A stretch of 21,001 nt of DNA, taken from assembly GCA_030544185.1 (NCBI GenBank), contig JAUNRO010000008.1, positions 1-21,001 on the forward strand. The letters run 5' to 3'. The position numbers and the translations under genes are program-made. Below are positions 14,567 to 21,001 of this stretch, in pieces. This stretch comes from Propionibacteriaceae bacterium. Its GTDB lineage: Bacteria > Actinomycetota > Actinomycetes > Propionibacteriales > Propionibacteriaceae. Below the pieces are notes generated by a model. The model searched no databases and had not been told where the DNA came from. It saw only the letters and a program-made list of their open reading frames with translations. Every line of letters starts with the position of its first letter. Position 1 is the first letter of the stretch.

Positions 14567-15939
14567 CCGCGCCGACCACCCCACCCGCCCCCGAACGCTC
14601 GGACGAGCCGGCGATCAAACCAAGACGAGCGATCGAGGAGCCGCTCGAACCGGATCCCGAGCCGAGTCCGGTGCCGGCCCCGCCCTCACTGCTGGAGGAC
14701 ACCCCGGAGGACGCGGTCCGCCGGGCGGGTCTGCGCCGGATGCGGATCGTCGCGACCTCACTCCTCGTCTTCGCCGCGATCGTGTTCCTCCTCACCGGTG
14801 GCCACCCGCCGAGGAGCCCCTTGGGCTTCATCAACACCGCGGCCGAGGCCGCGATGGTCGGTGCGCTCGCGGACTGGTTCGCGGTCACCGCGCTGTTCCG
14901 CCACCCCCTCGGTCTGCGGATCCCGCACACCGCGCTGATCAAGCGGCGCAAGGACGACCTGGGCCGCTCGCTCCAGCAGTTCGTGACGACGAACTTTCTG
15001 ACCGAGGCGGTTGTGCGGCAGCGCCTCGAGCACACCCAGGTCGGCCTGCGGCTGTCGGAGTGGCTGGCGGAGGACCGGAACCGCCACCGGGTGATCACCG
15101 AGGTGGTGGGCCTGGCCCGCCAGGCGCTGGGCCGGGTGAGCGAGGACGACATCCGCGCCCTCGTCGAGGAGACCCTCCTGCCGCGGCTCACCAGGGAGGA
15201 CCTCGCCCCGGTGGCCGGGGCCTTCCTGGAGGGCATTGTGGCCGACGAGGCCCACCACGGGCTGGTCGATCTGCTTCTGCGGGAACTCGACCTGTGGGTG
15301 GCCCGCAACCCCGAACGCCTCAAGAAGCTGATCGGTGACCGGGCGCCGCTGTGGAGCCCCGTCTGGGTCGACAAGATGGTCGGCAAGTGGGGCTATGAAC
15401 AGATGCAGACCTGGATCCGCCAGGTCCGCGAGGATCCGAAGCATGCGGTCCGCATCGCGCTGGACGATCTCCTCGCCGACCTCGCCACCGATCTCCAGGA
15501 GGACGAGAACATCCGGGCCCGAGCGGAGACGCTCAAGGAACGACTGCTCGCGCACCCCTCGTTGGTCGACACGATCGTCCGCCTCTGGGAGTCCCTGCGG
15601 GACTCGCTCGTCGCAGCCATGGACGACCGCACCAGCTCATTGTGGCGCCGCGGCGACGGCTGGATCGCGGAGTTCGCCGAGCGACTCGGCAGCGATGACG
15701 AACTGCGCACCCGGCTGGAGGGACGGTTCAACGATGTCGTGTGCTTCCTCGTCCAGCGCTATGGTCCCGAACTCGCCGGGGTCATCTCCCACACCGTCGA
15801 GAGCTGGAACGCCGACGAGGCCAGCCGCAAGATCGAACTGTTCGTCGGCCGCGACCTGCAGTTCATCCGCATCAACGGCACCATCGTGGGCGCCCTCGCC
15901 GGAGTCGTCATCCACACCATCGCCGTGCTGCTGCACTGA
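14563..15939 (+). CDS. DUF445 family membrane protein (458 aa)
   Basis: Matches the DUF445 family (E. coli YjiN is a member), whose function is unknown. The order is: about 55 Pro/Glu-rich, probably disordered residues; a membrane segment at about 63-80 (VATSLLVFAAIVFLLTG); the highly characteristic block GFINTAAEAAMVGALADWF and AVTALFRHPLGLRIPHTALI; a long helical region rich in charged residues with Leu repeats; and a C-terminal membrane anchor (INGTIVGALAGVVIHTIAVLL). The large middle part would therefore face one side of the membrane between two anchors. The GTG start overlaps the rpiB stop by 4 bp. An ATG at 14740 would drop the Pro-rich leader but lies directly at the membrane segment and lacks coupling. 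It converges with the RNase HI fusion gene, with 3 bp between stops. Confidence 0.85.
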   Translation: MTAPTTPPAPERSDEPAIKPRRAIEEPLEPDPEPSPVPAPPSLLEDTPEDAVRRAGLRRMRIVATSLLVFAAIVFLLTGGHPPRSPLGFINTAAEAAMVGALADWFAVTALFRHPLGLRIPHTALIKRRKDDLGRSLQQFVTTNFLTEAVVRQRLEHTQVGLRLSEWLAEDRNRHRVITEVVGLARQALGRVSEDDIRALVEETLLPRLTREDLAPVAGAFLEGIVADEAHHGLVDLLLRELDLWVARNPERLKKLIGDRAPLWSPVWVDKMVGKWGYEQMQTWIRQVREDPKHAVRIALDDLLADLATDLQEDENIRARAETLKERLLAHPSLVDTIVRLWESLRDSLVAAMDDRTSSLWRRGDGWIAEFAERLGSDDELRTRLEGRFNDVVCFLVQRYGPELAGVISHTVESWNADEASRKIELFVGRDLQFIRINGTIVGALAGVVIHTIAVLLH

Positions 15940-15942
15940 CGC

Positions 15943-16965
15943 TCAGGCCTCCGGCGTGCCCTGGTGGAACCGCTGCTGCCAGTTCTCCTCCACGCGCACC
16001 CACAACGAGGTCCGCAGCGCCGACGGCGCGGCGCCGGTGCTGCGCCACACGAGCAGGATCTGATCGGCGTTCAGCCGCTGCGCGTCGATCACCTCGCACG
16101 CGACCTCACCCTCCAGCGGGCCTATCGCGGCCAGCATCTCCCCGCGGTTCCAGATCCGCCCACTCGCCCCGATCTCATACCAATCCGCATGCAGCAGCGC
16201 GGCGACCCGGCTGGGGTCACTGCGTACGCCCGCCGTCAACAGCGCTCGCTCCAGGTCAATCACGTGCTCGATCGCGGTCACGTCGGCATCGAGGCCGGGC
16301 ACGTCGACCGGACCGAACAGGTCGTCCGGGTCGGGGTCGGCGACGGGCTCGTCGCCCGGCAGCGCCCAGTCCTCCTCGGCGTCCTCGAGCTCGGGGTCTT
16401 CGGGATCCAGGCTGAACAGCCCGGGCACCGCCTCGGTCTGGCCCACGCGGAACCGCTCGTGGCCGCCGGGCGCCGCGATCTCGCCACCCGGGGACTGCGC
16501 CGCCCCTGCGAAACCCGGTCCGGTGACGGGGTCCTGACCGTTCTGGTACGCCGTCGCGACCGCCCGCGCCAGCCGGTCCGCGGCCTCGTTGAGCTCGTGA
16601 CCGGCGTGGCCGCGGACCCACTCGAACGTGACCGTCCGGCCCTGCATGGCCCCGTCCAGTGCCTTGACCAGTTCCACGTTCATCACCGGCTTGCCATCGG
16701 CCTTGCGCCAGTTCTTGCGCTTCCAGCCGGCGGTCCACTTGGTGATGACGTTGATCGCATACTGGCTGTCGCACAGCACATGCAGGGCCTCGGCCGAGCC
16801 CGCGGTCTGCTCCAGCAGGTCCAGGACCGCCATCAGCTCGCCCATGTTGTTGGTCCCGTGTGGCCAGCCGCCGGCGGCCCAGCAGGTGTCATCGACATAC
16901 CACGCCCAGCCCGCGGGGCCGGGGTTGCCGAGGGCGGATCCATCTGCTGCGGCAATGATCGTCAC
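15943..16965 (-). CDS. RNase HI fused to a C-terminal DUF4440/NTF2-like domain (340 aa)
   Basis: The N-terminal 150 residues are a complete ribonuclease HI, which cuts the RNA strand of RNA:DNA hybrids. The four acidic metal ligands are Asp8 (AADGSALGNPGPAG), Glu43 (NNMGELMAV), Asp66 (LCDSQYAI) and Asp130 (NEAADRLAR), with the assisting His120 in WVRGHAGHE. A basic patch (TAGWKRKNWRK) resembles the substrate-binding handle region of E. coli RNase HI. Next comes an acidic, Asp/Glu/Pro-rich linker (about 175-225). The last 110 residues look like a DUF4440/SnoaL-type NTF2 fold: IEHVIDLERALL, LLHADWYEIGASGRIWNRGEML and RTSLWVRVEENWQQRFHQGTP. The start is GTG with AGGA 7 nt upstream. The C-terminal domain's role is unknown. 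I avoid naming it rnhA because the architecture differs. Confidence 0.88.
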   Translation of the reverse strand: MTIIAAADGSALGNPGPAGWAWYVDDTCWAAGGWPHGTNNMGELMAVLDLLEQTAGSAEALHVLCDSQYAINVITKWTAGWKRKNWRKADGKPVMNVELVKALDGAMQGRTVTFEWVRGHAGHELNEAADRLARAVATAYQNGQDPVTGPGFAGAAQSPGGEIAAPGGHERFRVGQTEAVPGLFSLDPEDPELEDAEEDWALPGDEPVADPDPDDLFGPVDVPGLDADVTAIEHVIDLERALLTAGVRSDPSRVAALLHADWYEIGASGRIWNRGEMLAAIGPLEGEVACEVIDAQRLNADQILLVWRSTGAAPSALRTSLWVRVEENWQQRFHQGTPEA

Positions 16966-17022
16966 GGGGCGATCCTGCCACGAGCCGGCGGAGTCCTCAG
17001 CCGCGCCCGCGGGCCACCTTCG

Positions 17023-17055
17023 GCGCCGGGCGAAGAAGCTCTGGACCTCCGGCGC
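17023..17055 (-). terminator. Possible terminator after the M13 peptidase
   Basis: On the minus strand GCGCCGG pairs with CCGGCGC (7 bp, all G-C) around a 19-nt loop, starting 12 nt after the peptidase stop. A competing CTTCG/CGAAG stem (17018-17035) overlaps it. No T tract follows. The hairpin lies in the 102-bp gap before the RNase HI start. Confidence 0.4.
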
Positions 17056-17067
17056 ACCCCCGACTGC

Positions 17068-19044
17068 TCACCAGATCGTGACGCGCTCCTGCGGCGCCAG
17101 CCACAGCTTGTGCTCCGGCGTCACGGCGAACGCGTCATAGAACGCATCCATGTTGCGCACGATCTGGTTGCAGCGGAACTCGTTGGGGGAGTGCGGATCG
17201 GTCGCCAGGCGCTGCTTCACCATCTCGGGCCGGAACTTCGCCTGCCACACAGCGGCCCAGGACAGGAACAGTCGTTGTTCACCGGTGAGGCCATCGAGCT
17301 CGGGGACCTCGGTGCCCTCGGTCGCGATCCGCCACGCCTTGAGCGCGATCCCGAGCCCGCCGAGATCACCGATGTTCTCCCCGATCGTGAGCTCGCCATT
17401 GACCGTCTGGCCGCCGGCACCCTCGGGGGAGAGCACCGCATATTGCGCCACGAGCTGCTTCGTCCGGTCGGTGAACGCCTCCCGATCGGCGTCGGTCCAC
17501 CAATTCCGCAGCTGGCCCTCGCCGTCGCAGGTCGAGCCCTGGTCGTCGAAACCATGACCGATCTCGTGCCCGATCACCGCACCGATCCCGCCATAGTTCA
17601 CCGCATCATCCGCCGCATCGTTGAAGAACGGCGGCTGCAGGATTGCAGCGGGGAACACGATCTCGTTGCGCAGCGGGTGGTAGTAGGCGTTCACGGTCTG
17701 CGGCGTCATGAACCACTCGCCGCGGTCCACCGGCTGCAGTGCTTTGCGGATCTCCTCATCGAGGTCGAACCGGTTCGAGGCGAGCACGTTGCCGATCAGA
17801 TCGCCGCGGTTGACCGCCAGCGACGAATAGTCCTTCCACTCATCGGGGAACCCGATCTTCGGTGTGAACCGCGACAGCTTCGTGAGCGCTTCCGCCCGCG
17901 TCTCCTCGGTCATCCAGTCGAGCTGGCTGATCGACTGGCGATAGGCCTCGATGAGGTTCGCCACCAGCTCGTCCATCCGCTCCTTCGCGCGCGCGGTGAA
18001 GTGCTGATCCACATAGATCCGCCCGACCGCCTCGCCGAGGGCGCCCTCGACCAGGGCCACGCCGCGCTTCCAGCGCTCGCGATTGGTCGGCGTGCCGCTC
18101 AGCACCGTCCCATAGAAGTGGAAGCGCGCCGCGACGAACTCCTCGGACAGATAGGGCGACAGCGACGAGACGAGAGCGAACCGCGCCCAGTCGCGCCACT
18201 GCTCCAGCCGGTCCTCGGCGAGGAGCCCGGCGACCCCGGCCACGAACGAGGGCTGGGCGTTCACCACTTCGGCCAGCGCAGACTCCGGCACCCCGGCACC
18301 CGCGCAGAATTCGGCCCAATCGATCCCCGGCGCCGCCGCGGTGAAGTCGGCCCAGGTCATCAGGTTGTACATCTGCTGCAGATCCCGCGTGCGCACCTTG
18401 TCCCAGTGCACCGCCGCGATCGCCGTCTCCAGCTCCATCACCCGCGCCGCTGCCGCGGCCGGATCAGCCGTCCCCAGCAGCGCGAACGTGCGCCGCACAT
18501 AGTCTGCGTACTCCCCGCGGATCTCCGCGTGCTGCTCCTCGCGGTAGTAGCTCTCATCCGGCAACCCCAGCCCCGACTGCCCGGTGAACAGCACAGCCCG
18601 CTCCGGGTTGCCAGGATCGGCGTCGGACCCGATCCCCAGGATGCTGCGCACGCCGAGCCCGAGCCACGTGCCGAACAGCCGCGACAGTGCCCGCGTCGAG
18701 TCGAGTTGGTCGACCAGCTCGAGATAGGGCTGAAGGGGGCGTACGCCCAGTTCCTCGATCCGCTCGGTGTCCATGAAGCTTGCATAGAGATCGGCGATCC
18801 GCGCGGCATCGGTGCCCGGCTCGCCGGAGTCGAGACCCGTGATGATGTCGCGGACGGCGGCCTCGGCCTCATCCCGCAGGGTGATGAACGCGCCGGCGCC
18901 CGGCTTGTCGGGATCGATCTCCGCGGTCCGCAGCCACGCGCCGTTGACGTGGCGGAACAGATCGTCACCGGGGGCGATCCCGTGATCGAAGTCGGCGAAA
19001 TTGAAAGCGGGGACCGTCTGGTCGGCGGGTGCAGCTGTCGTCAC
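17068..19044 (-). CDS. M13 family zinc endopeptidase (PepO/neprilysin-like), 658 aa
   Basis: Metallo-oligopeptidase of family M13. The zinc and catalytic residues are intact: HEIGH with His493, Glu494 and His497, then Glu556 in ENIGDLGG. The spacing of 63 residues from the first His to the Glu equals that in human neprilysin (583 to 646). The substrate-binding NAYY motif is at 452-455, 41 residues before the first His, again as in neprilysin. The N-terminal M13_N part fills about 10-400 and starts with DDLFRHVNGAWL. The C-terminus ends in a Trp, as usual. There is no signal peptide or membrane anchor, so the enzyme is probably cytoplasmic, like other actinobacterial and PepO enzymes. I start it at GTG 19044, since TAAGGT lies exactly 7 nt upstream; an in-frame GTG at 19053 would overlap that element. 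Confidence 0.93.
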   Translation of the reverse strand: MTTAAPADQTVPAFNFADFDHGIAPGDDLFRHVNGAWLRTAEIDPDKPGAGAFITLRDEAEAAVRDIITGLDSGEPGTDAARIADLYASFMDTERIEELGVRPLQPYLELVDQLDSTRALSRLFGTWLGLGVRSILGIGSDADPGNPERAVLFTGQSGLGLPDESYYREEQHAEIRGEYADYVRRTFALLGTADPAAAAARVMELETAIAAVHWDKVRTRDLQQMYNLMTWADFTAAAPGIDWAEFCAGAGVPESALAEVVNAQPSFVAGVAGLLAEDRLEQWRDWARFALVSSLSPYLSEEFVAARFHFYGTVLSGTPTNRERWKRGVALVEGALGEAVGRIYVDQHFTARAKERMDELVANLIEAYRQSISQLDWMTEETRAEALTKLSRFTPKIGFPDEWKDYSSLAVNRGDLIGNVLASNRFDLDEEIRKALQPVDRGEWFMTPQTVNAYYHPLRNEIVFPAAILQPPFFNDAADDAVNYGGIGAVIGHEIGHGFDDQGSTCDGEGQLRNWWTDADREAFTDRTKQLVAQYAVLSPEGAGGQTVNGELTIGENIGDLGGLGIALKAWRIATEGTEVPELDGLTGEQRLFLSWAAVWQAKFRPEMVKQRLATDPHSPNEFRCNQIVRNMDAFYDAFAVTPEHKLWLAPQERVTIW

Positions 19045-19051
19045 CCGGCCC

Positions 19052-19057
19052 ACCTTA
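19052..19057 (-). promoter_or_regulatory. -10 element of a probable leaderless M13 peptidase promoter
   Basis: On the minus strand TAAGGT (TANNNT) is followed by 7 nt (GGGCCGG) and then GTG 19044. The spacing is identical to those at ilvE and the primase-polymerase. It lies in the short gap after the upstream gene's stop, giving the peptidase its own promoter. Confidence 0.45.
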
Positions 19058-19068
19058 GTCAGCCCGTG

Positions 19069-20043
19069 CTAATCATTCACGAACGTCACGGTCATGGGGT
19101 CCTCGGTGACCAATCCCGTCGCCGTGGTCGCGAACGTCAAATCTGAGTTGACCACCCCCGGCTGGCCCCCATCAGTCATCCTGGCCGACAGCCGCATCCG
19201 CACCTCGAGCCGCTGCTCCGCGAGCGCCGGATCGGTCACCGACAGCCTGGGCTGCGCACCCACGAACGGATCATCGAGCGGGAACCATTCGATCGACGCG
19301 CTGTCCACCCGCTGATCATCCTGCAGTGCCACCTGCTGGGGGCACTCCGGCGGATTGAGGCTCTTCTGCTCGATGCACTCATCGAGCTGCGCGCGAGCGG
19401 CGCGCAGAAAGGCCTGCTGGCCGGGAATGCTCAGCTCCGCGGTCGGGACGAGCCGAGGCTCCGCGCCGGGCCCGGAGACGGTGAACTCCGGTTCGGCATA
19501 ACGCACATGGGGAAGGCCGGTCGTCAGCTCGTAGGAGCCGGGAAACGCCTCCAGCGCAGGCCGGGAGATCAGCGACCCGTTGACCCGGACGGGCAGCTTC
19601 CGCGGCAGAGACAGCTCCAGCGTCGTGGTGCCACGGTCGACCCGATAGGTCCCATTCGCCTGCCGCACGGTGTCGAACAGCGCCATCGCCTGCTGGGTGC
19701 CGATCAGATAGCTGGCCTGCACCTGGGTCTCCGACACCGCGAACATCCGGATCGCGGTGATCGGCGCCCTGGCCCTCGACTCGCGCAGCACCGCATCGGT
19801 CAGCAGCGTCCGGTCGGCCGGAGGCTCAGCCAGCCAACCGATCGCCGCCTGCGCATCAGCCTCGGCGACCGCCCCCAGATAGTGGCCGACGGCTTCCGAC
19901 GGAGTCATGCGATCGCGCCCGAACGGGCCATAACCCAGGAACGACGCCGCGACGATCGTCACCAGCAGCACCGCGAAGGTGAGGACACCGAGGCGTATGC
20001 CGCGGCCACCCGCTTGCCGCGGCCCCGGTGGCTGGGTCTGCAT
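19069..20043 (-). CDS. Unrecognised single-pass extracytoplasmic protein (324 aa)
   Basis: I do not recognise the family. The protein has a short Pro/Gly/Arg N-terminus, one membrane segment at about 17-38 (RLGVLTFAVLLVTIVAASFLGYG) and no Cys lipobox, so the remaining 285 residues should lie outside the membrane as an anchored domain. The first part of that domain (MTPSEAVGHYLGAVAEADAQAAIGWL) looks like the start of an NTF2-like or Mce-associated-type fold, a guess from pattern only. A later pair of Cys (DECIEQKSLNPPECPQ) could form a disulfide. The last third is rich in beta-type alternation (RLSVTDPALAEQRLEVRMRL). AGGAGG lies 4 nt before the ATG. The coding frame ends 24 bp before the peptidase start, with a separate promoter-like element between them. 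Confidence 0.75.
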   Translation of the reverse strand: MQTQPPGPRQAGGRGIRLGVLTFAVLLVTIVAASFLGYGPFGRDRMTPSEAVGHYLGAVAEADAQAAIGWLAEPPADRTLLTDAVLRESRARAPITAIRMFAVSETQVQASYLIGTQQAMALFDTVRQANGTYRVDRGTTTLELSLPRKLPVRVNGSLISRPALEAFPGSYELTTGLPHVRYAEPEFTVSGPGAEPRLVPTAELSIPGQQAFLRAARAQLDECIEQKSLNPPECPQQVALQDDQRVDSASIEWFPLDDPFVGAQPRLSVTDPALAEQRLEVRMRLSARMTDGGQPGVVNSDLTFATTATGLVTEDPMTVTFVND

Positions 20044-20047
20044 AAAG

Positions 20048-20053
20048 CCTCCT
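20048..20053 (-). promoter_or_regulatory. Strong ribosome binding site of the 324-aa unknown protein
   Basis: On the minus strand AGGAGG with a short 4-nt spacer (CTTT) before ATG 20043. It supports this start and the reality of an otherwise unrecognised gene. Confidence 0.7.
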
Positions 20054-20058
20054 GTGCT

Positions 20059-20082
20059 GGGCCCGTCAGCCTAACGGGTCCC
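20059..20082 (-). terminator. Hairpin terminator after rarD
   Basis: On the minus strand GGGACCCGT pairs with ACGGGCCC around a 7-nt loop, with one bulged base. It begins 4 nt after the rarD stop and ends 5 nt before the next gene's ribosome binding site. No T run follows, which is common for actinobacterial hairpins. It might also sequester or space the downstream ribosome binding site. Confidence 0.5.
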
Positions 20083-20086
20083 TTGC

Positions 20087-20998
20087 TCAGCCCGCGGACA
20101 GGAGAGCCAGGCGCCGCGCGCGGCGCGCGGCGGCCACAGCCTGGACCGAGATGATCATCAACGCCACCCACACCAAAGCGAACCCGACCCAGCGCCCCGT
20201 CGACATCGGCTCGCGGAAATAGAACACCCCGAGCAGGAACTGCATGGTCGGAGCGATGTACTGCGTGAGACCGATCAGACTCAACGGGATGCGCTGCGCT
20301 GCGTACGCGACCAGCAACAGCACCGCCGTCACCACACCCGAGCACGCCAACAGCAGGTCATAACCGATCCCGTGCTGACCAAAAGCCCCCGCCCCCCGCG
20401 TGCCCAGCCAGATCAAGAACCCGATCGCCGGCACCGTCATCAATGCCGACTCCGCCGTCATCGACACGATCGGTTCCACCTTGACCCGCTTCTTCACCAC
20501 GCCATAGATCGTGAATGAGACCGCCAGCACAAGCGCCGCCCACGGCGGCTGCCCATACTCGATCGTGATCACCACCACCGCCACCGTTGCCAACCCAATC
20601 GCCGCCCATTGCATCGGCGCGAGCCGCTCCGAGAACAGCACAACCCCCGCGATGATCGCCAACAGCGGATTGATGTAGTAGCCCAACGCCGCCTCTGTCA
20701 CCCGACCGCTGTTCACCGCCCAGATATAGACGCCCCAGTTCACCGCGATCACGATCGACGCCACGAACAGCCGAATGATCGTGCCCCGCCCCGAGATCTG
20801 CGCCCGCCAACGCCTCCGCGCGAACAACAGCACCAACAGCGCACCCAGCACCGTCGACCACACGATCCGGTGCGCCAGGATCTCCACCGCACCACTGCGC
20901 GACAGCAACGGCCAGAACATCGGGACCAGACCCCACAGGAGATATGCCCCCAGGGCGGCGGACACACCGAGATTGTGCGAGCGGCGATCAGGAATCAC
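20087..20998 (-). CDS. rarD: RarD family EamA/DMT transporter (303 aa)
   Basis: Member of the drug/metabolite transporter superfamily with the RarD signature: a near-N-terminal GAYLLWGLVPMFWPLL, then EILAHRIVWSTVL, followed by a basic loop (FARRRWRAQI). Ten hydrophobic segments can be followed, among them AVNWGVYIWAVNSGRVTEAALGYYINPL, which is strongly family-typical, and SLIGLTQYIAPTMQFLLGVFYFREP near the end. RarD proteins were named from a chloramphenicol-sensitivity phenotype; the physiological substrate is not established. Length is normal (about 300 aa). The start is taken as the GTG at 20998. Only three more bases are visible upstream, so an earlier start cannot be excluded, but the family N-terminus is complete. 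Confidence 0.88.
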   Translation of the reverse strand: MIPDRRSHNLGVSAALGAYLLWGLVPMFWPLLSRSGAVEILAHRIVWSTVLGALLVLLFARRRWRAQISGRGTIIRLFVASIVIAVNWGVYIWAVNSGRVTEAALGYYINPLLAIIAGVVLFSERLAPMQWAAIGLATVAVVVITIEYGQPPWAALVLAVSFTIYGVVKKRVKVEPIVSMTAESALMTVPAIGFLIWLGTRGAGAFGQHGIGYDLLLACSGVVTAVLLLVAYAAQRIPLSLIGLTQYIAPTMQFLLGVFYFREPMSTGRWVGFALVWVALMIISVQAVAAARRARRLALLSAG

Positions 20999-21001
20999 AT
21001 G

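Larger units (their letters stand above)
463..20308. repeat. Dispersed palindromic octamer GCGTACGC, eight copies
   Basis: Perfect copies start at 463, 4319, 5623, 6631, 8317, 16222, 18739 and 20301. A near copy (GCGTACGT) starts at 8671. Seven are inside genes and one (4319) is in the intergenic region. Six of the coding copies sit in the same frame and encode Gly-Val-Arg as GGC-GTA-CGC. Roughly one copy would be expected by base composition in 21 kb. Role unknown. Confidence 0.6.

Noticed and set aside
15964..19146. A 1060-codon open frame on the + strand opposite the RNase HI fusion and the M13 peptidase, and similar long antisense frames (for example 838-2148 +, 5703-7262 -, 9169-11313 -).
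   Set aside because: They are GC-driven shadows of the real genes. Their translations are rich in Arg, His, Asp and Gly with no domain motifs, while the opposite strand encodes proteins with intact catalytic motifs.

Overview
The window comes from a high-GC Gram-positive bacterium, almost certainly an actinomycete. The support is: third positions rich in G/C; a RpiB that carries the mycobacterial-type Glu active-site motif instead of Cys; a stand-alone LigD-type polymerase; an RNase HI fused to an NTF2-like domain; an RND pump with no adaptor or outer-membrane gene beside it; and a mix of Shine-Dalgarno starts and apparently leaderless starts (TANNNT, then 7 nt, then the start codon). Codon and oligomer habits (Tyr as TAT, the octamer GCGTACGC) would fit some Propionibacteriales, but I cannot fix the genus. 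I saw no tRNA, rRNA, insertion sequence, CRISPR array or prophage.

Region 1 (1-4139) is a phosphonate locus. The 3' end of an FAD-dependent oxidoreductase (+) faces a minus-strand operon phnD-phnC-phnE, which encodes a lipoprotein binding protein, an ATPase and a double-length permease made of two PhnE halves. phnC and phnE overlap by one base. Region 2 (4140-4496) is a 357-bp divergent intergenic region with several small inverted repeats. Region 3 (4497-8093, +) holds a DASS/SLC13 carboxylate transporter, the branched-chain aminotransferase ilvE, and an EcsC-family protein. An aldo/keto reductase (8113-9108, -) converges on these.

Region 4 (9235-15939, +) begins with a 1228-residue RND efflux transporter whose second extracytoplasmic loop carries an inserted coiled-coil hairpin of about 170 residues. 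It is followed by a LigD-type primase-polymerase, a frameshifted and deleted remnant of a DHA2-type MFS transporter, rpiB, and a DUF445 membrane protein that overlaps rpiB by 4 bp.

Region 5 (15943-20998, -) holds the RNase HI-DUF4440 fusion, an M13 (PepO/neprilysin-like) zinc endopeptidase, an unrecognised single-pass extracytoplasmic protein, and a RarD-type EamA transporter, each apparently with its own start signals.

The content is mostly ordinary chromosomal housekeeping and accessory metabolism. The items most worth a second look are the coiled-coil arm built into the RND pump, the over-represented palindrome GCGTACGC, the MFS remnant, the repeated leaderless promoter geometry, and the TAT preference for tyrosine.
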